A stretch of DNA of 64,000 bases from Verrucomicrobiota bacterium (GCA_016721945.1 JADKHC010000024.1:1-64000), one strand, 5' to 3'; positions 27,920 through 36,445 are shown, counted from the first letter of the stretch. Notes: generated by a model from the letters alone, not told the origin. Translations and numbers: made by a program.

Positions 27920-28628
27920 TTACTGCAACAGTTTCAGTGCGGTCTGAGCCGAACCATTGGCCTGAACTAGCATGGAGGTGCCAGCCTGGACCAAGGTGTT
28001 CCAACGTGCCAACTGCGTCGATTCTGAGGCCACGTCCACATCGAGGATGCGGCTTGTAGCTGCTTCGAGGTTCGCCTTGTTGGTCGTTAGCAGTTCAGAC
28101 GCAAAGCCGAGTCGGCTCTGCTCTGCACCGTTGTTAGCGCGCATGGTGGCCACGTTCTGGATCGCTGTCGTGATCGCGGTCAGCGTGATGGCAGCTGCGC
28201 CAAGGCTGTTCGCGGTCGAACCGGCAACCGTGAGCGCACCGACACCCGAGGAGGTGTTCGAGAGTTCACGGTTATTGAGCGTGACCGCAGAGGACGTGCT
28301 TCCATCTTCGGTGACCGACACCGAGAGGCCTGCAGTTCCCGCAGAACCAAACAGCGCTACACCGTTGAACTTTTCCGAGGTCAGAGCAGTCAACTGTGCC
28401 TGTAGAGCTGGGGAACTCCGAGTCGCAGTTAGCCTGATCCGACGTGTTCTTGGTGGGATCGACGTACAGCGTTTTCAATTCGCTGATACGATCGAGGACC
28501 TTGCCTGCGACTTTCAGCGCACCGTCCTGCGTCTGCAGGTAGGAGGTGGCGTTGCCGATGTTGGCCAACGCTGCGCCTTGGCGGCGTGACGCCGCACCTA
28601 ATTTCATCGAGACCGCAAGGCCGCCGGC
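27920..28628 (-). pseudogene. Flagellin B, remnant lacking the N-terminus and frameshifted
   Basis: The DNA matches flagellin A closely, but two lesions are visible. Codons 1-44 with ribosome site are deleted at the junction 28628/28629. Near 28409-28413 GAGCTGTGAAC has become GAGCTGGGGAAC, adding one base and breaking the frame. The remaining C-terminal frame encodes 157 residues including LALKLLQ-type end. No functional flagellin can come from it, though it keeps a promoter. It can serve as a recombination partner for flagellin A. Confidence 0.9.
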
Positions 28629-28690
28629 CCAAAATTGTCACCCTGCGATGGGTTAACTAGCTGCTAGTGGTAATAAGGAACTGACCGGTT

Positions 28691-28717
28691 CTATCGGCTG
28701 ACTCGGCGCATTTTTTG
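28691..28717 (-). promoter_or_regulatory. Duplicated sigma-28-like promoter of the flagellin remnant
   Basis: Identical to the promoter at 27770-27796: CAAA (28714-28717), 15 bases, GCCGATAG (28691-28698). It now faces a gene without a start codon. Confidence 0.6.
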
Positions 28718-28837
28718 GCGAAATGCACCACACCGGGTTATCTTTGCCCTGCTTCTAAGGGGATTCCCTCACTCCGTGGAGCTCCAGCTTGGCGAACTAG
28801 AGCCCGAGAGCGTTGAAAGCAGAAGCGTTAAAAAAAC

Positions 28838-29659
28838 TTACTGGAGCAACTTCAGCGCGGTCTGCGCGCTCTGGTTGGCCTGCGTCAACATCGACGTACC
28901 AGCCTGGACCAGCGTGTTCCATCTGGCTAACTGGGTTGATTCGGCGGCCACATCCACATCAATGATGCGACTATTAGCGGCCTCCAGATTGCTCTTGTTG
29001 ATAGTGAGGAGTTCAGCGGCAAAGGTCAGGCGGCTCTGCTCAGCGCCGTTGATGGCGCGGAAGGTAGCCACATTCTGAATCGCGGTCGTGATTGAGCTCA
29101 AAGCCAAACCAGCACCCAGGTTGGTGACCGACGTTGCCGTGAGAATACCGACACCGGAACTCGTGTTCGACAAATCGCGGAACGCGATGGTCACAGCAGA
29201 AGAGGTACTGCCATCCTCGGTCACAGCCACCGAGAGGTCGGTGGTTCCAAAGATACTCACACCGTTAAATTTCTCACTCGTGAGCGCGGAAAGCTGTGCC
29301 TTAAGCGAGATGAACTCCGAATCGTAGTTCGACAAATCCGAAGCGTTTTTCGTCGGATCGTTGTACAACGTTTTCAGTTCACTGATACGCTCGAGCACCT
29401 TGCCCGTGACTTTGAGCACGCCATCCTGCGTTTGCAGGTAGGAAAGTGCATTGCCGATATTGGCTGTGGCCGCGCCAGACCGTCTAGCCGCTGCGCTCAA
29501 TTTCATCGAGACAGCAAGGCCACCGGCATCGTCGGCGGGGGAAACAATTCTCGAACCACTAGAAAGCCGGTTGAGGCTCTTCTGTAGATTGTCGTTCGAG
29601 GTCGCCAGGTTGTTCGCGGCAACCGTGGCCGAATAGTTGGTATTAATGACGACTGACAT
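28838..29659 (-). CDS. Flagellin C
   Basis: Started at the ATG at 29659 (273 residues), preceded by AAGGAAG. It is a diverged paralogue of flagellin A: the N-terminus VINTNYSATVAANNLATSNDNLQKSLNRLSSGSRIVSP-type sequence and C-terminus ARWNTLVQAGTSMLTQANQSAQ are conserved, and the middle differs (FGTTDLSVAVTEDGSTSS). It also lacks D2/D3. Its promoter is the best sigma-28 match in the window. Two flagellins of this sort may form distinct filament sections. Confidence 0.97.
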   Translation of the reverse strand: MSVVINTNYSATVAANNLATSNDNLQKSLNRLSSGSRIVSPADDAGGLAVSMKLSAAARRSGAATANIGNALSYLQTQDGVLKVTGKVLERISELKTLYNDPTKNASDLSNYDSEFISLKAQLSALTSEKFNGVSIFGTTDLSVAVTEDGSTSSAVTIAFRDLSNTSSGVGILTATSVTNLGAGLALSSITTAIQNVATFRAINGAEQSRLTFAAELLTINKSNLEAANSRIIDVDVAAESTQLARWNTLVQAGTSMLTQANQSAQTALKLLQ

Positions 29660-29757
29660 GGTAATCTTCCTTGATTTAACTACCACTTCCGTGTGGCGAC
29701 GTGACCGAGGGTGGATCCGGTCCGCTCCGGCTGCGAGACTCTTCGCAGTTGCCCAAT

Positions 29758-29785
29758 TTAACGGCGCAATAGGGTAAACTCTTTA
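29758..29785 (-). promoter_or_regulatory. Sigma-28-like promoter of flagellin C
   Basis: On the minus strand TAAAG (29785-29781) is followed by 15 bases and GCCGTTAA (29765-29758), which is one mismatch from the known -10. The leader to the start codon is about 100 bases. Confidence 0.75.
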
Positions 29786-30049
29786 GTCGAAAATAAAAAA
29801 AATACCCATGCACCCGGAATCACTTGTATTGTAGAGATAAATACACATTTCGCGCTGTGCAAAAAAAACATTCTGTCCACGTTTTTCTGAAAATGTCTGT
29901 TTAAGTTCGCCGCAACGACGCTTTCCGCCGCGCCGTGATCGTCGCTAACTCACAGTCCTGTCCAGCTACAAGCGCCGCGCCGAAAATCCGGCGATCCTGT
30001 TCACCCACAAGGTGCGCCCCGGAGACCGTCACCTTCCCCCTGTCAAAGC

Positions 30050-30076
30050 TCAAGTTTTCTCCTCCGGTGACGATAC
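30050..30076 (+). promoter_or_regulatory. Sigma-28-like promoter of fliD
   Basis: TCAA (30050-30053), 15 bases, GACGATAC (30069-30076), about 45 bp before the fliD start. The match is weaker than those of the flagellins. Confidence 0.45.
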
Positions 30077-30120
30077 CTCCCACAATGCCTGTGTAGTTTT
30101 ATCTCGATACCTTTCCCGCC

Positions 30121-31893
30121 ATGACTGCTATCAATGTTTCCTCTCTTGGTTCCTCTCTCACCGGGTCCACCTTCGACTGGCAGTCCTTCGTGGACAGAAT
30201 TATTGAGCTCGATAGTGCGCCTATCACCAAACTTCAGAACGAGCAGGCTACTAATATCGATAAAGTTACCTCTCTCGATTACGTAAAAACATCTCTCACT
30301 GAGCTCCAGACGGCCTCTAAAGCACTCAACGCATCCGGCCTGTTCACCGGCCGCACCGCCACTTCCTCGGTCACAGGCTCGACTTGGGCACTCACCGCCG
30401 CAAGCGGTGCCACCTCAGGCTCCTACGCAATCGCTATCTCCCAGCTCGCAACCGTCAGCAAACGCGTCGGCGCGAGTAATATCGGCGCCGCCATCAGCAC
30501 AACTAACGATGTGTCGGGCGTTACCCTGGCGACCCTCCCTACCTCTATCGCCGCCACGGCTGGCACCTTCACTCTCAACGGCGCACAGGTCACTGTCGCG
30601 CTGACCGATTCCCTCCAAAGCGTTTTTGCCAAGATTTCCGCTGCCACAGGCGGCGCAGTCACCGCCACCTACGACTCCGCCACCGACAAGGTTTCACTCA
30701 ACTCAGCCTCGGAAATCGTCCTCGGCTCAGCCACCGACAGCTCCAACCTGCTCTCCGCGCTCCAACTCTTCAACAACGGCACTGGCACCATCGCCAGCAG
30801 CAACTCCATCGGCACCGTCAACACGAAAGCCACGCTGGCCAACGCACGACTCTCCCAAACCATCACCGCCGTGGATGGCTCGGGCAACGGCACCTTCGCC
30901 CTGAACGGCGTATCCATTGCCTATAATATCAATACCGATTCCCTCAATGACGTCATTACGCGGATCAACAATTCCGCTGCTGGCGTCACCGCCTCCTACG
31001 ATACCGCCTCCGACCGGATGGTCCTCACAAACACAATCACCGGTGACGTGGGGTTCGGCCTGAGCGAGACCGCTGGAGGCCTGCTCGGCTCCCTCGGCAT
31101 CAGCATGAGCACCGTCGGCGCAACCACAACACGCGGCAAGAACGCCCAGTTCACCATCAACGGGGGCGCAACTATCTCTAGCACCAGTAACACCCTCAGC
31201 AGCGCCGTGACTGGCATCACCGGTCTCACCGTCCAAGCCACGACTGACGGCACCCAAACCATAACCATCGCCAGCAACACCACCGCGATGAGGTCTGCCA
31301 TCCAAACCTTCATCGAGAAATACAACTCGGTCCAAAGCTTCATCGACACCCAAACCTCCGTCTCGGTGAAAAACGGTATAGTCAACGCCTCCGTTCTCAG
31401 CAACACTCGCGAAGTCGAGAACTGGGCACATGTCTTGCGCGGAAAAGCCTTTAGCGCCGTCAGTGGCCTGTCCGGCACCATAAGTCGCCTAGCCGATCTG
31501 GGCATCGATTTCACCGGTACCGGTAACCAGCTTCTCATCCGCGACAGCTCCAAACTCGATAATGCCCTCGCCAATAATCCGACTGATGTCGCTGCGTTTT
31601 TTAATACCACCAGCACCGGTTTTGCGGCTAAGATGGATGGTTACCTGACCACATTACTTGATTCAAGCGGTACGGGTACCAACGGGGCTATCACTGCCCT
31701 CGTTAATAATCTCACCTCCCAGAACGTCGGCATAGACAGACAAATCGCCCAAATCCAGCGCCAGCTCGATTCCGAGAAAGAGCGGATGACCATCAGTTTC
31801 CAGGCCATGCAGATCGCGCAATCCAACGCCAAAAGCATGATGGATGTGTTGAAAAACGCGTTCTCCAACACAAACAACAGTAACAATAACTAG
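30121..31893 (+). CDS. fliD: Flagellar filament cap protein FliD (hook-associated protein 2)
   Basis: The 590-residue protein has an N-terminal FliD region (SSLGSSLTGSTFDWQSFVDRIIELDSAPITKLQNEQ-type start with TSLTELQTASKAL), a Ser/Thr-rich middle with repeated TFTLNGAQ/ITFALNG-type strands, and a C-terminal FliD domain ending in a coiled coil (IDRQIAQIQRQLDSEKERM) and an Asn/Ser tail. FliD caps the growing filament and folds incoming flagellin. It opens the plus-strand flagellar group with fliS and a FliT-like chaperone downstream, the usual arrangement. Confidence 0.95.
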   Translation: MTAINVSSLGSSLTGSTFDWQSFVDRIIELDSAPITKLQNEQATNIDKVTSLDYVKTSLTELQTASKALNASGLFTGRTATSSVTGSTWALTAASGATSGSYAIAISQLATVSKRVGASNIGAAISTTNDVSGVTLATLPTSIAATAGTFTLNGAQVTVALTDSLQSVFAKISAATGGAVTATYDSATDKVSLNSASEIVLGSATDSSNLLSALQLFNNGTGTIASSNSIGTVNTKATLANARLSQTITAVDGSGNGTFALNGVSIAYNINTDSLNDVITRINNSAAGVTASYDTASDRMVLTNTITGDVGFGLSETAGGLLGSLGISMSTVGATTTRGKNAQFTINGGATISSTSNTLSSAVTGITGLTVQATTDGTQTITIASNTTAMRSAIQTFIEKYNSVQSFIDTQTSVSVKNGIVNASVLSNTREVENWAHVLRGKAFSAVSGLSGTISRLADLGIDFTGTGNQLLIRDSSKLDNALANNPTDVAAFFNTTSTGFAAKMDGYLTTLLDSSGTGTNGAITALVNNLTSQNVGIDRQIAQIQRQLDSEKERMTISFQAMQIAQSNAKSMMDVLKNAFSNTNNSNNN

Positions 31894-31985
31894 CCGCCAG
31901 CAGTAAGCGTCATAGAAACAGCCTGCCCGCATCACGGTGAGTTTTAGCACGCCTTTTCTTGCGATTTCTTTTTCCTGAACCGCAC

Positions 31986-32657
31986 ATGACAACACCCCGC
32001 ATTGCCACACTCGCCCTGTTCGCCCTGCTCCTTGCTGGCTGCGCCTCCCTCCCTTTACCCAAACGCGACGGAGCCATCGTCGGGCCCTATTTCACCCCCG
32101 CCAACGTCAAGACCCTGGCTAAAATGCCAGCGGAAGTGCGCCGCATCGTAATCCTTCCCGTTGCCGGCGGCCCCACCCTAACCGAAGAAACCCTCCTAAC
32201 GCTCGACTCCGTCTGCCAAAGCGAACTCAACCGCACCGGACGCTTCGAAGTCGTCCCCCTCACGCGAGACGCCCTTGCTGCAATTTCGGGCCTGCGCCAG
32301 ATCAGCTCCGTCGAACGCCTACCCATCGCACTCCTCGATAAACTACTCAACATCTACAACACCTACGGAGCCGACGCCATTCTCTTCATCGACGTCACCA
32401 CCTACTCGCCCTATCCGCCCCTCAAACTCGGCCTGCGCACCAAACTCGCACGCGTCTCCGACGGCGAAATTATCTGGGCCGCAGACAACGTCTTCAACGC
32501 AGCAGAACCCCGCGTAGCCAACTCAGCCCGCCACCATGCCGAAGGCCTCGGCACCGACCGAGGACGCACCGACCTCAGCCACACCATTTTGCAAAACCCT
32601 CAACGTTTCGCTGGTTACGTCGCCGCTGCCACCTTTGTCACCCTTCCCCCGCGCTAG
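31986..32657 (+). CDS. Putative outer-membrane lipoprotein of unknown function
   Basis: I started at the ATG at 31986 because it gives a standard lipoprotein signal: a short basic start, hydrophobic LALFALLLAGC lipobox with the modified Cys near residue 20. The mature part (about 200 residues) has RRIVILPVAGGPTLTEE, FEVVPLTRDAL and YGADAILFIDVTTYSPYPPLKLGLRTKLARVSDGEIIWAAD, the layout of periplasmic lipoproteins of the GNA1162/CsgG-like kind that contain an N-terminal alpha/beta domain. It lies between fliD and the flagellar chaperones, so a flagellar or envelope role is possible but unproven. Confidence 0.7.
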   Translation: MTTPRIATLALFALLLAGCASLPLPKRDGAIVGPYFTPANVKTLAKMPAEVRRIVILPVAGGPTLTEETLLTLDSVCQSELNRTGRFEVVPLTRDALAAISGLRQISSVERLPIALLDKLLNIYNTYGADAILFIDVTTYSPYPPLKLGLRTKLARVSDGEIIWAADNVFNAAEPRVANSARHHAEGLGTDRGRTDLSHTILQNPQRFAGYVAAATFVTLPPR

Positions 32658-32691
32658 AGCCCGTTTTGCCCACTACAAAACACGGCAAAAA

Positions 32692-32718
32692 CGAATTTGT
32701 AAAATTCGGGCGTTTTTT
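32692..32718 (+). terminator. Terminator after the lipoprotein gene
   Basis: CGAATTT (32692-32698) pairs with AAATTCG (32702-32708), followed by GGGCG and six T residues ending at 32718. It would separate the lipoprotein transcript from the next promoter. Confidence 0.55.
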
Positions 32719-32721
32719 AAT

Positions 32722-32748
32722 TCAAGCCAACGCGAATCCAGCCGATAA
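32722..32748 (+). promoter_or_regulatory. Sigma-28-like promoter upstream of the FlgM-like gene
   Basis: TCAA (32722-32725), 15 bases, and a perfect GCCGATAA (32741-32748). It lies 75 bp before the small gene at 32824 and would drive it with fliS and the FliT-like gene. Confidence 0.7.
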
Positions 32749-32823
32749 CTAGGATAGTAAAACAAACGGCGTTCCCTGTATCGCTTCCCTGTTAGGGCTG
32801 ACCGTTCATCCCTGAACATTTAT

Positions 32824-33114
32824 ATGATACAATCCACGTCCAATCTATCCGGCTATTATCGGGCAGATTCTATTTCCATCTCATCCGGCCAGAAGTCGTT
32901 CACAGCCAAGGCTCAGCCCGGCGTTGGCGACTCTCTCTCCAGTGCTAACACCAGCAGCCTCCGCGAAGCACTGGCCCAGACCTCTGAAATTCGCCCCGAA
33001 GTTGTGGCCAGAGGCAAAGCGCTCGCCGTCGATCTCTCGTATCCCCCGCGCCAGATTCTAGAAGGCCTGGCCAAACTCATGGTCGATTCCCGCGATCCCT
33101 CCAGCAACGCCTAA
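32824..33114 (+). CDS. Small FlgM-like protein (candidate anti-sigma-28 factor)
   Basis: The 96-residue protein has a Ser-rich, probably disordered N-terminus and a helical C-terminal half with SEIRPEVVARGKALAVDLSYPPRQILEGLAKLMVDSRD. FlgM proteins have the same architecture and an RPEKV-like start to their C-terminal sigma-binding helices. It is driven by a perfect sigma-28 -10 box and is followed 12 bp later by fliS. In enteric bacteria flgM is under sigma-28 control. The identification is a hypothesis because FlgM is short and poorly conserved. Confidence 0.55.
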   Translation: MIQSTSNLSGYYRADSISISSGQKSFTAKAQPGVGDSLSSANTSSLREALAQTSEIRPEVVARGKALAVDLSYPPRQILEGLAKLMVDSRDPSSNA

Positions 33115-33126
33115 GCCGTCGAACCC

Positions 33127-33561
33127 ATGCCTCCCACAATGGCTCAAGGCTACGCTCGCGCGTATCAATCACAGTCGGTACTCACCGCCAGTCCGGGCCA
33201 CCTCGTCCTCATGCTCTACGACGGAGCACTGCGATTCCTCGGTCATGCACGCGATGCCCTGCAAGCGCCAGAAGACAGCCCACGCCGTATTGAAATCATC
33301 AATACCAACCTTATCAAAGCGCAGAACATCCTCGCGGAACTTCGCGCCAGCCTCAACCACGATGCTGGAGGCGAACACTCCGCCAACCTCGATCGACTCT
33401 ACGACTACTACATTCGACGACTCCTCGCGGCCAACATGAGAAAAGACGTGGAGCCCGTAATCGAAGTCGAAACCCTCGTCCGCTCGCTCCGCGACGGCTG
33501 GGCCGAAATGCTCTGCGCTCACGAAACGGAGCGACTCCAGCACGCCCGAGGCGTCGCCTGA
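33127..33561 (+). CDS. fliS: Flagellar export chaperone FliS
   Basis: The 144-residue all-helical protein has the FliS signature GYARAYQSQSVLTASPGHLVLMLYDGALRFLGHA and the later helix with ILAELRASLNHDAGGEHSANLDRLYDYYIRRLLAAN. FliS binds the C-terminal helix of flagellin in the cytoplasm to stop early polymerisation. It lies 12 bp after the FlgM-like gene and is followed by a FliT-like gene, as in many flagellar operons. Confidence 0.95.
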   Translation: MPPTMAQGYARAYQSQSVLTASPGHLVLMLYDGALRFLGHARDALQAPEDSPRRIEIINTNLIKAQNILAELRASLNHDAGGEHSANLDRLYDYYIRRLLAANMRKDVEPVIEVETLVRSLRDGWAEMLCAHETERLQHARGVA

Positions 33562-33575
33562 CCCCTTTCTCTCCC

Positions 33576-33947
33576 ATGGAGACACCGCACCAGACCATCG
33601 GCCGCCTCCTTTCTGCGGTCGAAGCCCTCACCCGTGAAGAGGAGCATCTTTTCAATCAAGGTCAGTACGTTGAATCCACCACCGTGCAACAGCGGGCCAT
33701 GCCCCTTGTGCGCAAAATTGCCGAACTACTCGTCGGACCCAACGTTGCCCAAACCCTCGAAGCCGACCTTCAAAGCCGCCTCCAGATACTCCTGAAAAAC
33801 CGTCAGGACCACTACGATCAACTCTCTGCCCGGCTCGAAGCGACCCAAGTGGAACTCGATAAAATTTCCGCCGCCCAAGTACGAGCGCGCCGCATGCGCC
33901 CCGTCTACCGCGAGCCCGCCAACGCCTCCTTCGCCGCCGAAGGCTAA
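33576..33947 (+). CDS. FliT/FlgN-like helical protein
   Basis: The 123-residue, wholly helical protein follows fliS after 14 bp. Heptad-like patterns (LLSAVEALTREEEHLF, LQSRLQILLKNRQDHYDQLSARLEATQVELDKI) suggest a coiled coil. The position, size and composition match the FliT/FlgN class of export chaperones, which bind FliD or hook-associated proteins, but sequence identity in this class is too low for certainty. Confidence 0.6.
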   Translation: METPHQTIGRLLSAVEALTREEEHLFNQGQYVESTTVQQRAMPLVRKIAELLVGPNVAQTLEADLQSRLQILLKNRQDHYDQLSARLEATQVELDKISAAQVRARRMRPVYREPANASFAAEG

Positions 33948-34053
33948 ACCTTCGATCCGCAGTTGGGTTGTGCAGGAGCGGCAACCATCGACTCCGTGAG
34001 GTTGTTAAATTGTCCCGCTGGACTCATGCCTCAACGCTTGATTACGTCGCTGC

Positions 34054-36327
34054 ATGCCAGTGCCCGTGACCAGCCAAGATCCTAGCCAGCACACAGGTCC
34101 AAAGGACTCCATTTGGAATCGGCGCTGGATCATCCTGCTCGGCGGCGCCCTGCTCGCGGGATGCCTCTTCGCCGCCTACCACAACACTTTTGCCGTACCG
34201 TATCTGCTCGATGATGCCGACTCGATCGAGAAGAACAAAACCATCCGTAGTCTGGCCACGGCGTTTTTTCCCCCAACCAATAGCGGCATCACGGTCAGCG
34301 GGCGCCCGTTGCTCAACCTGTCATTGGCTATCAATTACCGCCTTGGTGGTACTGGCTTGTTCGGCTATCATCTCGGCAACCTCCTGATCCACTTCGCCGC
34401 CGCGCTGTCCTTATTCGGCGTGATACGGAGAACGCTTCAGCTGCCCGCGATGGCCGCACGCTACGGCAAACACGCAACTTTGCTGGCCTGGTTCTCCGCC
34501 GCCTTATGGGCACTGCATCCGCTGCAAACCGAGTCGGTAACGTATATTATCCAACGCGCCGAATCGCTGGTCGGGCTCTGTTATCTATTCACGCTGTACG
34601 CTTTCATCCGTGCTGTGGAAAAACCATCGCGCCTGTGGCCCACCATCACCATCATCGCCTGCTTGCTCGGCATGGCGGCGAAGGAAGTCATGGCGACAGC
34701 GCCGCTGATCCTGTTATTATATGATCGCACATTCGTGAGCGGCACGTTTGCAGAAAGCTGGCAACGTCGTGGTCCACTCTACCTTGCACTCGCGGCAACC
34801 TGGGGCGTGCTGCTGGCACTGGTTATATCAAGTGGCGGCCGCGGCACTTCGGTGGGATATAGTGCCGTTTCCTGGTTAGACTACCTGCTGACCCAAGGTC
34901 CGGGCATCACAACTTATCTAGCTCATTCCTTTTTCCCAGCGAACCTCATCTTTGACTACGGTGCCGTTGTCGAAATGAGGCCGCTGGTCTTGGCTGGAGG
35001 CATACTCACTGTCGCCACACTCCTGGCGGTAACGGTGATACTATTAGTGAAGAAGCCGAAAGCCGGTTTTTTCGGTGCGTGGTTTTTTCTTATTCTTGCG
35101 CCTACCTCCAGCATCATCCCGGTCGCAACACAGACACTCGCTGACCATCGCATGTATGTGCCCCTGGCCGCACTTGTCGTCGGCCTGGTGTTATTGATCC
35201 ATCAAACATCCAAAAGATATTATTGGAGCCTGCTCGCGCTTCTCGCAGCGGTTCTTGGAATTGTCACTTTTCAGCGCAACGCCAGTTACAGAAGTAACAT
35301 TTCGATCTGGGAAGACACGGTGCAAAAGGTGCCCGACAACGCACGCGCGCTTAACAATCTCGGGAGCTATTACCTGGCCGGAAACAGGATCGACGAAGCG
35401 ATTATCCGCTTTTCCGAGGCCCTTAAATTCGTACCCAACTACCCCTTTGCAAACTGCAATCTGGGACGTGCATTGATATATAAAGAAACGGAAACCTCGG
35501 AGTCCAGCCATGCCATTAACGATCTTGCCGATGGTATTAGGTTTAGGCATACCCCCACGACAGTCGCGAACGAGTACGGGGCCGCAGGAAACAAGAAAAT
35601 CGAAGAAGGACTGGCTTTGCTCGAAAAGGCAGTTCGAGCCGAACCAACCAACTCCTTCTTTTTGGCTCATTACGGGAACGCACTTCTTTCGCTCAAGCAG
35701 CCCGAGGCGGCCGTGGCCCAACTTGAAAAAGCGGTCGCATTGGAGCCAGGCAACCACGATATGCAGTACAATCTCGCCAACGCCCTCGCGCGCATCGATC
35801 AGAACGAGAGAGCAGCAGTCCATTTTCAAATTGCGCTCCGCTTGAAGCCTGACGACGCCGAGACATTGACTAACTATGGAGCTTTGCTGCGCCGAATGAA
35901 CCGTATATCCGAAGCCATTGACCGGCTTGAAAACGCGCTACGGCTAAACCCAAACTCCGCGCGGACGCATAGTAATCTAGGCGTCGCCCTGCTTGAAGCT
36001 GAGCGCACAGACGAAGCGATTGCCCACCTTAAAGAAGCACTCCGACTCGACTCAAATATAGCCCAAGCCCGATACAATCTCTCCAATGCCCTCGCGGAAA
36101 CGGGCCATACTGAAGAAGCCATCACGCACCTTGAAGCATTGCTAAAAAAGGAACCTCCCACAGCAGAGCTACTCAGCAATCTTGGCGTCCTTTATGCCCG
36201 CGCAGGTCGGCTCGATGAAGCTTTGGTCCAAACAAAACGCGCACTTGAAATCGATCCGAGCTACCGTGCGGCTCAAGAGAACTTCGATAAAATCTCCGCC
36301 TATATTCGTAATCACCCGAATGGTTAG
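34054..36327 (+). CDS. TMTC-like membrane protein with TPR domain
   Basis: The 757-residue protein has about ten hydrophobic segments in residues 25-420 (first WIILLGGALLAGCLFAAYHNTF, followed by a conserved acidic pair in PYLLDDADSIEKNK), then TPR repeats to the C-terminus (LNNLGSYYLAGNRIDEAIIRFSEALKF and later copies). This is the layout of TMTC and related GT-C proteins that transfer a sugar from a lipid carrier to proteins at the outer face of the membrane. It follows the flagellar genes, so a protein-glycosylation role on a periplasmic target is possible. Catalysis is inferred from the fold only. Confidence 0.75.
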   Translation: MPVPVTSQDPSQHTGPKDSIWNRRWIILLGGALLAGCLFAAYHNTFAVPYLLDDADSIEKNKTIRSLATAFFPPTNSGITVSGRPLLNLSLAINYRLGGTGLFGYHLGNLLIHFAAALSLFGVIRRTLQLPAMAARYGKHATLLAWFSAALWALHPLQTESVTYIIQRAESLVGLCYLFTLYAFIRAVEKPSRLWPTITIIACLLGMAAKEVMATAPLILLLYDRTFVSGTFAESWQRRGPLYLALAATWGVLLALVISSGGRGTSVGYSAVSWLDYLLTQGPGITTYLAHSFFPANLIFDYGAVVEMRPLVLAGGILTVATLLAVTVILLVKKPKAGFFGAWFFLILAPTSSIIPVATQTLADHRMYVPLAALVVGLVLLIHQTSKRYYWSLLALLAAVLGIVTFQRNASYRSNISIWEDTVQKVPDNARALNNLGSYYLAGNRIDEAIIRFSEALKFVPNYPFANCNLGRALIYKETETSESSHAINDLADGIRFRHTPTTVANEYGAAGNKKIEEGLALLEKAVRAEPTNSFFLAHYGNALLSLKQPEAAVAQLEKAVALEPGNHDMQYNLANALARIDQNERAAVHFQIALRLKPDDAETLTNYGALLRRMNRISEAIDRLENALRLNPNSARTHSNLGVALLEAERTDEAIAHLKEALRLDSNIAQARYNLSNALAETGHTEEAITHLEALLKKEPPTAELLSNLGVLYARAGRLDEALVQTKRALEIDPSYRAAQENFDKISAYIRNHPNG

Positions 36328-36383
36328 AATGACTGCCGATCAATAACGTCACCAGCGGACTGGCACCAATTTTATAAACCAAA

Positions 36384-36413
36384 AGAGCCAGCCACCCGAA
36401 AGCGACTGGCTCT
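36384..36413 (-). terminator. Terminator of the broken TonB receptor gene
   Basis: AGAGCCAG (36384-36391) pairs with CTGGCTCT (36406-36413). On the minus strand the stem is followed by TTTT. It lies between converging genes. Confidence 0.65.
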
Positions 36414-36445
36414 GTAATTGATAAAAGTGAAACGTCTTTACCGAT

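Larger units (their letters stand above)
27852..28770. repeat. Tandem duplication unit B (decayed)
   Basis: Second copy of the flagellin unit. It keeps the terminator, the flagellin 3' part and the promoter but has lost 220 bp spanning the start codon, ribosome site and 44 N-terminal codons. Confidence 0.85.
29660..30120. other. Divergent intergenic region between flagellin C and fliD
   Basis: This 461 bp separates divergent flagellar genes and holds a sigma-28-like promoter for each. The stretch 29780-29890 is AT-rich, whereas 29900-30080 is GC-rich and has a short open frame of 60 codons on the minus strand without recognisable product, which I do not call a gene. Confidence 0.5.

Noticed and set aside
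26712..28770. CRISPR-like array suspected from repeats
   Set aside because: The repeats are a single long tandem gene duplication with no spacer-repeat periodicity. No cas genes and no array found anywhere in the window.
29901..30083. Minus-strand frame of 60 codons in the flagellin C to fliD gap, considered as a small regulator such as CsrA or FliW remnant
   Set aside because: No motif of either family, no ribosome site, and its start would lie on top of the fliD promoter.
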